64,000 bases of DNA from Apricaphanius iberus (lineage: Eukaryota; Chordata; Actinopteri; Cyprinodontiformes; Aphaniidae): assembly GCA_028564705.1 (NCBI GenBank), contig JAPXFQ010002688.1, forward strand, positions 558,001 through 622,000. Reading direction: 5' to 3'. The notes below the pieces were generated by a model. That model had not been told where the DNA came from. It searched no databases and saw only the letters and a program-made list of their open reading frames with translations. Positions within the stretch are counted from its first letter, which is position 1. Every line of letters begins with the position of its first letter. The translations under genes were made by a program, and so were the position numbers. Positions 48,479-61,673 of this stretch are shown piece by piece.

Positions 48479-51400
48479 GTGGCTTTCGGCTGCTAGGCTA
48501 ACGAGTCGCTAAGCAGTGTTTGTGTTACGTCGGAACGTGACAAAAGAGCTGTTTCACTCCAGTAGTTGTACGGCTGACTACAACTCTCACCAGATATGCA
48601 GGCAGAAAGTCCTGTTTTTCAAACTGATGAGTTCAGGATGACTTGCATTCAGTCACTAACCTGCTGCTATGGAGCGACCCTAGTGGCTGTTATGGAAGCT
48701 AAGCCGGTCGAACACGCCCACATCGGAGGAGTCCCTCAAACTCCTCACACATGAGCTGCAATGTCTGAATTCAGCCAGTAGATGGGGCTGTTGTACTTGT
48801 ACTGATTTAAGCATGGCACAGTGGCTCTCAAATGGGGTTACGTCAAGGCACATATTTAAAAAGTAGCATCAATTCCAAAATCCTTTAAAAAATATTTCAT
48901 AAATATTTTAGGAAAATATATGTATAACTTCATTAAATTAATTTCATATTCAGTAGGAGTATGCTATTCAATTTCATTACCTAACCTGAGAGCCTCCACC
49001 ATACCACGATGGTTCGACCCAAACTGTTATATGCCGCCTGGCATCACCAGTTAATCACTTTTATCAGCGATGGAGACCTGATTGAAACGTAGCAGCAATT
49101 CTTTTAAAAACACGGAGAGAAAAGTGACCAAGAAGGCCAAACCAGAGCCGGAAAAATTCGGCCTTTATCTTGAAGATTACTTTTTAATTGGATCTATGTC
49201 CACAAGTTGCAGCCCACCCAAGGCGATGTACTTTTTCAGTGGGGAGAAATTAGCTATCAGATCTTTACTATGATCCAAAAAGGGGACACTTTATTTTGAT
49301 ATATATTTTTATGTCCACAAATCCTTATTCATAATTAAGTTGATTATTTCTTAGTATATTTTGATTTAAAAAATATTTCAATAGAGAGTATTTTTTGCTA
49401 ATTTATGAACTTTTAAATGGTTATATGGTCACTGTTTTCAATAAATTAGTTTGAATCACTACATTTTAACGATGATCAATATTTCTAATACATTTAACTA
49501 TAGATTATTAACATTTAAAATGTTCGACATAGTTTTTTCAAATGTTTGAATTTTGTACATGTCTATAAGTTCAAAAGTGTAATAAATCAGTCACAGATGG
49601 CACAGTGCTCTGTTTCAGGTCTTTTTTTTTTTAACAAGCAAAAATGTTTTGCACTGTTCTTTTTTACAGGGGGTACAACTGGTCTATTATATATATATAT
49701 ATATATAAAATAGCTAGAGTACTCAAAATGTATTCTTTAAAGCAATCAAGCTTGTGCATGAACAAGATGTCCCATTTTATCAAAACCTGTATGTGTGTGT
49801 ATGGTTCATCTTATGTTAAAACAAGCCTGTTCTTCATTCAGTGAAGTTACTGGCTGTGGTAAGAGTCTCAGAAAATTTAGTCAATTAAGAGAGGCATGTT
49901 TGGAGTCATTGTCAGAGGTGGTTTCTGATATAGAAAGACAGTTTTTGCACAATCATTGAATGTGTAGATGGCATCTCTGCTTGCTATAGGGAATAAAGAG
50001 AGTGGGTAACATGTTTTGCTCGGCACTTCCCTACATTTTATACTTCCACTGAATCTCAGACATTTTAATCCGTTTTAATTGCTTGTGAGGACAGCAGGGC
50101 AAGAGAGTTCTTTAGGGCACCAGCCATTATAACAGTCACCGGTCATTGCCCTGCAGGATGGTGATCCTTGTTAAAATAAAAATTCTATTGCAGCCTCTAA
50201 CAAGTTTGCTTTAATTTTTTTACCTCAGTAAAACTTCCCAACAGTTTGACACAGTAGCCACCAAAATACAATTGCATTATATATAAGTGACATAATAAAT
50301 AAATAAAAACCTTATTACAGACTCACAGGTCCATATGAATAATATGTGTATTTCGGAGGATGAGGAGTACAATTACTCTTCCTTCACAAAAGAACAAAAT
50401 AATTTTATTATGTAAATCTTAAAGTCTGTTAAAATCACTGTTAACTTACCTTAAGTTTTCCCAAGCAATTAACAATTTTTTTTTTAAATTACATGACTCT
50501 GAATTTGAGTCCCTTTTATTCAGTTCACCTTGTGATTATAGAAAGGTGGCAGATCATCTCAAAATTAAATGTTGAAAGAAGTTGCTCTCAGAGGATTCTT
50601 GATACACCTCTTAACGTTTATCAGTGGTCTGTGGTAGAATTATGAATAAGTCCACTCCAATGCATGAGAAACACCAGCACACATGGATTATATTAGGAAG
50701 CTTCACTTTTTGGCAGGACACATGAGTCATGGTAATACTTACCTTATCTCCCCCAAACAACTGATTTTCCAGATGTTCCTAACAACTGAAAGATGGATTA
50801 ATCTGTTCATCGGGAAAAACTCTTCACCAGTCTCTTGTTGTCCATCACTGGTCTTCCTGAACAGTGTCTGTCTTTTCTTTTGTGGATGAAAAGGGGAGGT
50901 AAAGGAAGTTGTCTGCTGGACAGTCTTATACATTTCTTCCCCAAACTTTTTTCCCTGCAACCTCTTGAAAAACAAAACATTTTCGCCAATTTCAAAACAT
51001 TTGATTGTGTTATGAAACAGTTGCTTCTCTTCAAGGCTAGTCTCATAGCAATCAAAACAAAGGCCCAGAAATCTGAGGTTGAGGAAAATCCTTTCCCTCA
51101 CTAAGAGAAGCCACATATTACTCACAGGACATCATTGTGTTAGATAACAATTAATAGCTCATTGTTTAGGTTCCATGATGTTGGAATGTTGGACATATTC
51201 TCAATTCTCAGCTTGCTTAAGACAACATTTTAGAAATAATAAGATTAGACTATACAGTATGACCTGGATGTAATCAAAGAGAGTGCCTTGCGGTGCTGAC
51301 AGTTCATAATGAAACGATCTACAAAAAACAACTACAAGACAAAGTTCTTTAAAATCATATAAATATCCAGTGGGATAAAAAGGTATTTGCATCCTAACAA

Positions 51401-52198
51401 ATGTATTTGGTTTTTAACTTTTTTCACATTTAAATGTTTCAGGTCATCACATTGTAAGAGTTTAAAAGCACAACGGAAGCTAATAAGCTACGCACTAACT
51501 GCTAGCCATAGGGTGTATATATTTAAGAAGCAAGAAATCCCTGCGATAGGATGATCCAGCACATCTGGACTCCGTGAGCTTTGGGATGAAAAGTTGCTGA
51601 GACCACTTCAGCATGACAGCATTTCCTTCTTCCCATCCATCTAACAGCGTTTTTGGGTCAGGGGGGCGTACTGGATTTGAATAATATAACAATACTTTAT
51701 AGTATCACACACTACATAGCAAGTAAACAATGTTCCTGGGTAAATACTGTGGAGTGAGAAGCAGACGGAGGCGGAGCTGGGAGCTCAACACAGGCAGCTG
51801 TGCTCGTCTCTTCTTCTGCTGCACTTCTCCCCAGAGTCAGAAGTTTACATGAAAACACCCTATATTTCCCTCCATTGTCAAAGTCGAACACCCACGAAAT
51901 CACAGATAATTAGCGCCTATTTTACCACATTATTATGCAAATGTAATCCCCCGGCCTCTTACATTAATGTAATTGTAATCAGTTTAATGCACATCTTAAT
52001 GATTGAAAATGACTTATATTAAAACGTAATTCAAAGCCTGAATGTCTAGTTTGGCGGTTAGTTTACCTCTGTGGTTCTATAGTCTGCATTTAATTTAAAC
52101 AGACAAATATAATCGTCAATTAACTTGTACTTACCGTACACTTAAAAAATGTATAGTGACATTAAATTATACTTTAGTAACCATTTGAAGTCATGTAT

Positions 52199-52640
52199 TT
52201 CAGTTCAGACCCTGCAGCAGCAAGTCCCTCAGCAGGACCAGGTGAAAGCAGTGACAGTGAGACAAGGTTAGCTTTTAGCAGAATTAGTCAAAACAGTTTA
52301 ACATTTAAATGTGTACAGTAACACTGTACCCATTTTGTTTATTTCCTCTTGTAGCAGAGGTATTAATAGAAGATAAAGTTGATATTCATATAAGGGATGA
52401 GAGAGAAGGTGGCAGGAGCAGGAGGACAGAGCTGAAGAGGAAAGAGAAGAGAATGAGAGACTTGGGGATACTGATGAGGGATTGTCAGAGGACCCAGCTC
52501 TTACAGATAGGCACAGAAAAACTATTGTTCAAATGACAGCTAACGAAGGTTGCCTGGTACTGGAAATATCCCCTCTAAAGATATTCAGGGCCCACTGGTA
52601 TCAATATGGTATTTGGTAAGGGGTTCCAGCAAGACAGTTT
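52199..52640 (+). pseudogene. Relic of a hAT-type transposase (zinc-finger class), N-terminal part
   Basis: After a pyrimidine-rich ...ttcag at 52199-52203 the frame reads SDPAAASPSAGPGESSDSET and reaches a donor-like gttagc. After an intron-like gap a second frame reads EEERENERLGDTDEGLSEDPAL and then DRHRKTIVQMTANE. The 'D.G..EDPALW..' pattern resembles the segment just before the TTF-type finger in hAT-family transposases and their domesticated relatives. The frame then breaks near 52610-52630. No host gene of this form is known to me here. Confidence 0.35.
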
Positions 52641-55249
52641 GTACCCAGGGCCCAAAAGTTGGTGCTGCGCCCCAAAATGTTGGAAAATTCAAAGCATTTG
52701 AATGCGTGACAGTAAAAAACAAAATATTTCTACAAGGAGGCAAATACTTTAATATGTATTTAATAATAATAATGTATATATTCAGACATACCAGGCTACT
52801 CTTGTCTTTTGATGAAAAGGCATATAAAAGGATTCAAAACTACCCTATTACAATTACAATTTTAAATTGTTTGTTACCTTTTAAACCTTTTTTAAAAAAA
52901 ACAAGGATGTAGCAAATATAAAATCCTGTACTCACAATGGTTGGAATTGTTTAATCAAAGCTGGTACAGCTTGTTTTTGTTGCTGTAGTTGTTCTTTATT
53001 TTCTATTTAATTCCAGGGAACTAATAACATATACATTCAGCAAACCTGTTTAATGGTGTCGAATCACTGTAGCTTCCCATCTATCCATCTTAAATGATTA
53101 AAATGTTTTTATAAAAACAATAACAAAGAACATCAATAAAATGTTGTGGTTGAAATTTTTTTTTTTAAATGTCTGTTAAGCTTTTTTTCACCTAGTCACG
53201 TTTTTGTGCTTGTATTGCACAACAAGTTTTCTTTCTTTTTCTTCATGTCCGCAATGTTCTTTCAGAAAGTAGATTGAGTAAAAAGAAGACTATGAAATAT
53301 TATAAATGCTGTTTTTTTTTAAAGTAGGCTACAAATAAAAACATACAGTGCATCACCATAAACCCAACACAGCACATGGTCATTTTGAATCTCAGGCTTC
53401 TAAACACTTCCTGAACTTTTGCTATAAGTCATTGGGAGGTGCTAATCATTGAAGACACCCCAAATCTGACAACGCTGGAATTCAGCTGACGTACTAAATC
53501 CAATCGAGACATGTCAGAGTGTCTTCTAATAAAAAAGGTCTGTTGAAACGACTCAGGATTAGAAGAGAAAAAAACAGGGTATTGAGTAAGATTTAAAACA
53601 ATTACTTTCACTCTCTGTTCTGTCCTGAAACTGCCTCAACAGCAAAGTCTTACTTATATGGAATGGTCCCTTTTTTAGAGTTATGTAAGAAGTGGGTCTA
53701 TTATAGGGGGTTATTGTTCCTAAACCTATTTCAGATGCAGATCTATCACTCACCAGGAACATATGGAGAACTGTGAAAAGTAAACTCAACTAAAGCTCCC
53801 CCAAATGTTTGAGCACTCTAATCCAATAGTGTGAAAATGTTTACGTCATTCTGCTTTCCATCCCACCAAACAGCAGGGTACGAGACCTTTGAATGAATGC
53901 AACTTGGGTATAAAGCATTACTGCAGAGTGGAGTCTGAAAAGCTGGAAAAAACAAAACACTTAGTATGGAAAAACTTCTGAGTTATGAGAATTTCTTTGT
54001 TATTTCAATATCTAAATGCAAATAAGAAAAACAAATTGAAAAATTGAAGTTTTATGTAAGTTTTTTGTTTTTTTAGAGAGGCTTTAGAGAGGCTCTTGTC
54101 CTTCAGAGTTATGTCCCGCAGGTCTCAGACATCTCTGCTCCAACACACCTGAATCCAATGAATGTTTATTAAAAGGATTTTTGAAACTTGATAGCTGAGC
54201 TGCCTTGGCGGAGGTCTGTGCTCTTTGACTTCTTTTCTAGTTTTGTGCCAGGCCCGGGGAAGTGCAGACATGTGCATACTGTGAAGTTCTGATAAAATTA
54301 CCCTGAAGCGCCAATAGTATTGATTTTGGAGATTTAATACCATAGAAAGATGTTAAAATTATTTTTTGTCCTGGCTGTTTGAAAAGCTACTTCAAACTTA
54401 AAAATAGGGTGCTTAGCAAGGAAGTGAAAGTTGTTTCCTGTTTCTAAATGATAACACGTTGAGCACAAAGCTGGGTGAAAGTGATCAAGGTTTTTTGCTT
54501 TGTTTTTTTTTTCTGAAATGAAAACACAGATCCAATTCCCCCGAGGACTGACCTTTCTAACACTGGCTACAAGCAAAACATCTCACCCCCCACACTTATG
54601 GCAGTTTAATGGCAGGAAATCCTTACAGAAAGAGATTTTAAAAAATGGGAATCTTATGCTTTCACTTAAATGTTTTGCAGTAACTTGTATAATTTGGCCT
54701 AAAGAACGTTTAGCCGTATAATTCAGTCCACATGGTGCTGTAAAAGTTCCACACGTGGTAAAGTTTTTGCATAAATACTCCAGATTTGGTTTGTAGCAGA
54801 TACGCCTCTCCATAAATACTGAGCTTGACTGATTTACCATCCTGCCCTGGTTTTCAGATTTTGAAAAACATCAGTTCAAAGAACAATGGTGTGTGGAGGT
54901 AGTAAAAGACAACCATGAGTACAAGAAATGAAACAACCCATAAAGCTTTGCCTCATATTTCACAAAATATTTACATGCTGTAAAAAACAGCTGGGAATGT
55001 TGTTGACAATCGTGACTTTGAGGTCTGATTCTTTGTGTTTCTACAACTTTTCATGTTTTAACAACTCGGGAGGATTAATTTATTATTTTAATTTTTGTTA
55101 CTATTTGACCTTCCATTTTATGAAGAGGAGCTATAAAACTGCAGTTAGGGTTTAGGATAATATGTTTTGTTAAAATATGGTATTTTATTAAACCAGTGAG
55201 AAGACAAGTCTAAAGTCCCAAACCACATAGATCCCTCAGGTTTTATCAC

Positions 55250-55690
55250 CAGAACCAGAGACATAGACCTGGCTAATGCCTGGCCATTGAGTCTCCTCCC
55301 TAACGGCCGATTCACACTGTGCATTTTACGGCCATCTATAACAACTGGTCCATGCCACACTGTACGAGCTCTAGATGGGTGGCACACTGAACAACAGAAG
55401 ATTTTACTGTGTCAAATTGCACAACCTCTCGCTCTATAGGATGCACCAAAAGCCATTGTCACCAGTGTACGATTATTCATCAATGGCAGCCCGGGGGCGT
55501 AGAATTTCTGACGCTGCCTGATGACTACCGAGGGCTGGTTTTGGTCTTAGAAGCACTAAATAAGCTGTCGCACTGCACAGCTACAGACCTGCAAATCAGA
55601 AGCACCATTTTTCATCACGATTCCTTTCATGACGAAACAAAAGGTCTAGGAGGGCCGACATCGCACAGTGGGATCCCAGCTTAACAGACC
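55250..55690. mobile_element. Possible non-autonomous DNA transposon
   Basis: A GC-richer block bounded by the similar inverted segments 'cggccgattcacactgtgc' (about 55303-55321) and 'cgacatcgcacagtggga' (about 55656-55673), of the kind seen in fish Harbinger/hAT-derived elements. All frames are closed except a 91-codon one that shows no domain. Ends are not defined. Confidence 0.3.
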
Positions 55691-57769
55691 CAAACTTTTA
55701 AAGGACAATATAGAACATTGGAGAAATTACTTTTTCTGTCTGCCTTGATGTAATTCAGAATGTCAGGGTTTGGATATCCTTAGGTGCATTCATTTTGATC
55801 ATTGTGAGTTTAATTAGCATTATTGAAGTTAAAAGCCTATCATACCGGATTGTGTGTGATTGTTTGTGTGAATAGATGAATGACTGAATGTAGTGTGAAG
55901 CACTTTGGGGTCCTCTGAACTTGGTAAAGCCCTACACAAGTATGGGTGATCGATCCTTTACCATTAGGTAGAATAAATATTGTAAATATAGTAAAATCTT
56001 GCAGGAACATCACACAAAAATTCAACAATGTAACTTTGAAAATCATGCAAACAAGATCTCAAAAGGGTGTTCAAGCCTCTCCGTGCTCTGTGAGGAAATA
56101 CCTTCTTGAGGGACCTGAAGTATTGTGCAGATTTTAGCCTTGGCACAGCTCAGAATATTGCATGGGCAAGAGACATCATCAGGTACTGATTAGCCAATCA
56201 GTAAAAAATAAAACAACAACAAAAAAACATAGCTAACTAGTAAGAATGGATAATAAGATAATACAATTATTGGTATCAGGTTTATGAAAGAATTAATCCA
56301 GATAAGGAAGGAAAAAAGGCCAATCTGAAAAATCAAAGGAAGCACGCAAAAGAAGCGGTCAGTCCAATAAACATATAATTGTTTGGTCTGGAGATGTTTT
56401 ACAGCAATAATTTCATTTGGGAGTTTGGTAACGTTTCTCGGATTTCTTTGTTGTTGTTCGTCTTTCACTCAAAAATTCTCATTAAAGGCTGTTCAAGATC
56501 CCCTCAAACTGGACCACCAACAATTTAATCACCCAAACAGCCTCTCTTTCTCTCTCTGGCCTTGATGCAATTAGTGTGAAGAGGTATTAAAACTATGCTT
56601 AGTAAAACAATCTACAGTTGAATTTGAAATGCAGAAAAAGAAAAGGAACATTCAACAGCAGTCCTCTAGTTTCTTTGTTTCATGATGGCTCTGCCTTCTT
56701 TAATTTCAAGAAATACCTTCAGAAAGGGTAAGAAAAGACTAATAAAATAAAACTCATCTAGTGAGACTTACCTGTGAAGACACAAAGACAAGGAGTTTGG
56801 TCTGTAAAAACGTATGACTGGAAAGATAATTTCAGATTTTTTGAACCTATAAATATAAACATTTTTGGTGTTTTATCGTTATCATCCATCTTTAAGTTTT
56901 AAGGATGATTGAGCTCATAACTAACAATTCACCAGTCAAATATTTCACAAATTTATTTAAAAGCTGTCAGTAAAACACTTCTCAGTGATGAACAACAGTT
57001 TTTAAAATAATGTGTTATCAAGATAAAGCCTTGCATACATAGTTCCAGATTTTTCTCATATTACCACAATACTGGGCTTGGAAGAAAACTTCAGCAAAAA
57101 TCCAAAAGTGGATCTGTTAACACTGTTAAAAATGCAAAAACGTGCTAGGAAATATAAGTTTTTATAATCAACCAGAGCATAACAAATAAGACTACTTGCT
57201 TTAACTTTCTGCTAAGTGATTCGTTTGAAGCGACTTGATTGTTGAAAAGACTGGAACTGCACACTTTAGTCCGTCTTCGTTTGTCGAGCCTAGGATGTAA
57301 TCTTATAGGCTCGACAGAGGAACAAGCTTCCTCTCTGAAATACAACAGCTCAGTACTCAGTTTTCATATCTAGAAAAAAGTTATTGTATCAATTTGATAA
57401 TAATTTATTTGTTCATAAAACAAACACATTTCATAATTCCTGCCTTTGACTGTTGCCTTTGGACAAATCCATCACAATTAAAGTTTAAATAAATTACAAA
57501 TTAATACACTTGATCAGACTTTTATAGAAATTATGCTGATTCTGTTAGATAATGAATCCTTCAGACAGATGAAAATGTATGTTGGCTTTGCTTTTGCTTT
57601 ACTTGCACATTTACCTAAAAAAAGGTCCACAGTTTCCCACAGACTCAATACTTACAGAACAGATTCAGTGTTGGTTGTTCACAGTCAGAAAACAGACCAT
57701 GGCCAATATTACATATTTAGAAATATAGCAATAAACATTAAAAGACTATTGGCCTAACTATGTCACAAT

Positions 57770-58110
57770 GCTGAAGTTTTGGGCATTTTGAGTCTTGGTT
57801 TCTGAGTTTTCATTTGTCATTTTGTTTCTTTACCTCAGTCTGGTCTTTTGTAGTTCATTCCTCTGTGTTAGTTCTGTTTTGATTGAATTATGCATTTTAG
57901 ATTATTCTTTGATTATACCTAATTTTGTTTTAGGTTTAAACTTTTTTGTTGTTCTGTTTATTCCCTACAAATTACTGACATTATGCCTCCTTCCCAGCTG
58001 CAAATTCACCTCTATCTGATCAGCCACTCAGTAACCTGCATCTGATTACTCTGATTAAGTGTCCTCCTGGTCCCCTTGTCATTTCACTCTCTAACCTCAG
58101 TTATAAAGAT
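57770..58110. repeat. Probable LTR or other retroelement fragment
   Basis: A T-rich run ('gagtcttggtttctgagttttcattt..tgttagttctgttttgatt') leads into 'cagctgcaaattcacct..tgatcagccactcagtaacctgcatctgatta', wording seen in long terminal repeats of fish retrotransposons. There is no coding part. The 74-codon hydrophobic frame here is a by-product of the T-rich composition. Confidence 0.35.
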
Positions 58111-59039
58111 GCTCACTTTCTATCATACCTCACTGGATTCTGTCTTTCTTCCCTCACTTTATATTTCCCTAAGTCTACCAGATCATCATTAGGCCTATTT
58201 GTTAATTTGCCTTCATAAGTAAATTCATTCTCATTGTACCTGACAGCATTTTGTTCCTTAATCTTCAAAACCTGACAAACTGTGCTTGGAATATCAAATC
58301 TTATAGCTGCAAGATTTGATCTTATTTCTACGTTAAATCTGTAGCTACTGAAGCCAGAAATGTTTTTAAAATGAATCATTAACCCCCTGAAGACTTTGTT
58401 ATAAAGCAAGCAAGCTTTCCCACAGGTTTCACTTTTGTCCGAAAATAGCTTTTTTATATGTTTGGGAATGAACAAGATGTTGTTCTGTAAATGTGAGTGG
58501 CCTGTATGTCCTTTTTGTCATCTCTTGAATTCACCTTGGCACTCTCCTTTTCTGTGCTAAATTATAACACATTATTAACTGGGAAAAGTTAAATCTGTTG
58601 TGCTTACCATGTTTTTTACATTGTGAAAATACTTTATTGGGTTTTTCCTTACTATGCAAAACTGTGTCTGCAGCTTCATACTTTAACCCGATAATATTTG
58701 TTTCATGGAAAGTAATGTTTTTTGTTGTTGTTATTTTGCTTTATGTAGCACTTAAATAGTGTCACTGCAAGACTGTAACAGTTCTGTTTAGTGTCACTGT
58801 TAAAAAGACTTTAAAAGCCACAGATTTTTAACTGACTGCATTTCAGTGATGCTGTAAAATACAGTTGAAATGAAAAAAAAAATGTTTTTTTCTTAAAGAA
58901 ATATAATAGATTATCATGGTCACATATTGATTATCACAGTATTATCATATTGTGAGCCATGTATCGAGTATTGTATCGTTTATTATCTTTAGAACTAGAT
59001 AGTTCCAAAACATGGTAAACGGACTGAACACTTTTCTAG

Positions 59040-59240
59040 TTATACTGACCACTCAAAGCGCTTTACATTGAAGCCACATTCACCCATTCACACACCGATA
59101 GCCAACATGGCTCAGTAGGACGATGTAGAAGTTTTGGGGTTAAGTAAAGGGGGCACATTGACATGTGAGGAAGCTGGAATTGAACCTACAACTCTCCAAT
59201 TGCAAGCCAACTACTCTACCACTGAGCCACAGTCGCCAGA
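59040..59240. repeat. Teleost interspersed repeat (family B), tRNA-like look
   Basis: 'aaagcgctttacattgaagccacattcacccattcacacaccgat' (in pieces), then '..ggttaagt..gggcacattgacatgtgaggaagctgg' and 'ctactctaccactgagccac'. It matches about 27590-27790 and 9018-9135. The last 70 bases resemble a reverse tRNA with B-box-like text, but no cloverleaf with a proper acceptor stem is formed. Confidence 0.6.
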
Positions 59241-59370
59241 CATGGCTATTCAATTAAAAGCTTGTTGAAAAACACAAAAACATCAAAGTTTTACTTGTAT
59301 AAGTGATGATTTTGATGTGAATCTGTGTGGTGTAACATGCTTCACTGTTATGACATGACTCATTTTGTAG

Positions 59371-59543
59371 GAGCTATACCAAAAAGATCAAGTTGCAGGT
59401 CTACTTATGGCATCTGTAGAGGAGGTGTGGTAAAGACAGAGCAAGGAGGAAGGCAGACTATAAGAATAAGGACTCGAAGCAAAATAGGTCACAAGAAAAG
59501 TTTTTCCATTCGAGACATCGTGCAGAATCCTGAATGTGAGCAT
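59371..59543 (+). other. Candidate unassigned exon upstream of the chemokine
   Basis: An acceptor-like attttgtag (59370) and a strong donor GTGAGT (59544) enclose 173 bases open in one frame throughout: it includes AIPKRSSCRSTYGICRGG, then a basic stretch with RIRTRSKIGHKKSF, and ends IVQNPECEH. It is Arg/Lys- and Cys-containing, as small secreted peptides often are, but I recognise no family. It might be an upstream exon of the chemokine transcript, an exon of a separate small gene, or chance. The chemokine ATG exon itself is preceded by a good acceptor (tttgcccag, ending 59882), which allows an upstream exon. Confidence 0.3.
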
Positions 59544-59920
59544 GTGAGTTTTTCCTCTGCTTCTTCTCTTGATTTTGCAATTCTTGGTTTTGCAAATATG
59601 TTTTTAAAAGACTGAGTTCAGTTCTGTGCAGTAGATAAGCAACTAGTGAGAGGTCCAGCAGTAGATTTTCCTAATCTTGCTTGACTCCTGTAAACAACAG
59701 AGCGCTGGAGAGGGAACAGCTGGGCACAGCTTGATAGCAGACAAATTAAACATGCTTAATCAGACCGAACATATTTTACACAGCACGACAGATGTGGGGG
59801 GCTTGGGATAGAAAAAAAATTAATGTGTAAAAACAGAATGTGTTTTGTTCTTTAATATGTTGGTATTTTTTGTGTTTGCCCAGCAAACGGCAAAAAGCAA
59901 CAGCGAGAACTGCAGCAACC

Positions 59921-61673
59921 ATGAAGTTTCAAGCGCTTATCCTCCTTCTGCTTTTCACCTGCATGTACCTGAGTGTGGCACAAGGTGAATGGACCGTAAC
60001 CTCACATGAAGTGCAAGGTTTTTGAACTCAATTAATTTTTTTTCTTTCTAGTAAATTAATGCTAAGCTGAATTTTTTTTATCTTGATCAGAAGTTAAAAC
60101 TCCATAGGGCTTGTTTTTGCAGAACTTTAAAAAGACTAGGAGAAATTAGAAGTTTTTGATAAAAAAATTATTTTCTTTAAATGCTTTTACTCATCATAGT
60201 TGTATTTGTCAGAACTTGTCAAGTATCCCTCGACAGTGATGACAGATATGATTAATGCAGAAGGAAAAACTGCTCTAAATAACTGAAGCCTTCTCATGTG
60301 CAGAGATGCAACAAGACTGTTGTTTAATCCTTTCTAAATGGTAAAAAATACGACTTTGAGGTTCTAAATTAGTCGAGTCTAGATGAAAACAGATTTATGC
60401 ATGAACATTATACCTTGCTTCTTTCCAACTGACACTGTCAAAGCAGAGCAATGGACTGCAGATCTCTCTGACATTTTTTAAATGTCAAGCAAGCTTTGAT
60501 AGCAGGCAAACAGTTGTGACAAAGCAGAATTAAGGAATTATAATTGTATAATTTAAAGATAATATAATAATGGTGCCAACGTAGCTGCAGTGTGCATGTA
60601 TATGGATTTTTTTTTTGCATGATTGCATTTATTGTACCAAATGTCTTTATTTGCTACAGTTAATTTAAAAGCTTTATGGCACACTCAGAACATTCACTCA
60701 TGTTTTTGCAAAGATATTTACTTAAACTCATCAGAATCCACAGACAGCAGGGAGAAGCAGTTTAAATAAGTGGGCCAAGAGATTAAAGGTCAACATCAAC
60801 AAACTGTATCACATTTCCTTCTGCAGTTTTGTTTTAATCAAACACCCATTTTAAGTTCACGAAAGGGATCTAAGGGGAGGAGCTTTCCCGGATGATTTTG
60901 GCTCTGCGTTCCACTATTTTCAGAATGCTGACAGTGCCAAAACAAGATAGAGTTTACTGTGATTTGCAAGAGACCATTTTACAAGTTGAAGTAAAAAAAA
61001 AAAAATTGTGTGGTGAATCTAGAAAGTCCTTTGAAGTCAGCCGCTAAAACGTGTGAACTTCTTCAAAAAGTGTGCACTTCTTTAAAAAAGAGGCTTATAT
61101 TTTTTGCACCTTCCTTTATTTTTCATCTCTTCTAGGCTCGTACGACAACTGCTGCCTCGGCTACGTTGAACGGATTGGAAAATATGCAAAGAAGAACATT
61201 GAGAGTTACAGGATACAGGAAACAGATGGCGATTGCAACATCAGAGCGATTGTGTGAGTACCAAATGTTGTGTCCTGCTCTTCTATTGTCTCACTGGTGT
61301 TTTTTTGTGTGTTGTTAGACCTGGCATCTTTTGATGGAAAAAAACAATTACATGTAAAATGAGCAGGTGATCAAGGCAGTAAAATCTGAAAAAAACAAAC
61401 AAGCAAATAAATAAATAATGGTAGAGTTACATTTGTAATCAAACATTTCTGCTTTGTGCAGGTTTTCGATGAGAAAGAAGCGCACTGGGGAAATAAAAAC
61501 TATTTGTGGCAATCCTAACGACCGTTGGGTGAAAGACCAGATGATCATTGTGAATAGAAAAATCCAGAAAAGGGTAGGAAAAACTATATGGCCCTGCAAT
61601 CAATTACTTGAATCGCCTCAGAAAATATCACCCCTTCATCACTGTAATACTTGTATCTTTGCAGGCTGCTTAA
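59921..61673 (+). CDS. CC chemokine, CCL25-like
   Basis: Exons 59921-59984, 61136-61253, 61462-61573 and 61665-61673 give 100 residues with consistent phases. CCL25 is a secreted chemoattractant for lymphocytes through CCR9 in thymus and gut; this role is inferred by family. A hydrophobic signal peptide ([20 protein letters not shown]) ends just before GSYDNCC, the adjacent-cysteine CC motif. The two partner cysteines are in GDCN and TICGNP, so all four canonical ones are present. The combination ESYRIQE..GDCN.RAIVF and ICGNP..RWV closely parallels human CCL25 (TYRIQE..GSCN, VCGNP), which sets it apart from other CC chemokines. The C-terminal helix is basic (NRKIQKR). The last exon adds only two Ala before TAA. 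If the 91-base last intron (donor GTAGGA, weak) were retained, the frame would run on to 61933. A teleost CCL19/21-group relative is the alternative. Confidence 0.88.
59985..61135 (+). other. Chemokine intron 1
   Basis: A 1.15-kb AT-rich intron between the signal-peptide exon and the CC-motif exon. No recognised features are present beyond short T and A runs. Confidence 0.6.

Larger units (their letters stand above)
48479..59370. other. Gene-poor 11-kb interval between gclm and the chemokine
   Basis: No recognisable host gene lies on either strand. The gclm promoter is at the left end. Contents: a hAT-like coding relic (52199-52640), an element-like block (about 55250-55690), LTR-like or retroelement sequence (about 57770-58100), a family-B repeat (about 59040-59240) and (TA)n at 49686-49707. 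The longest minus-strand frames (50739-51125 and 58113-58475) show no domain I recognise. Confidence 0.5.

Noticed and set aside
48479..48800. Antioxidant response element expected upstream of gclm
   Set aside because: I searched both strands by eye for TGACnnnGC and found only near misses, so no site is claimed.
50739..51125. 128-codon minus-strand frame
   Set aside because: An overlapping alternative frame is also open on the same strand and another on the plus strand, which is typical of chance in AT-rich DNA. No family resemblance was seen.
58113..58475. 120-codon minus-strand frame
   Set aside because: It has no recognisable domain, no good start or splice context, and lies in a repeat-rich gene-poor region. 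Kept only as a frame by chance.
59040..59240. Possible tRNA gene
   Set aside because: The tRNA-like text belongs to a dispersed fish repeat with related copies at about 9018-9135 and 27590-27790, and no full cloverleaf can be drawn.
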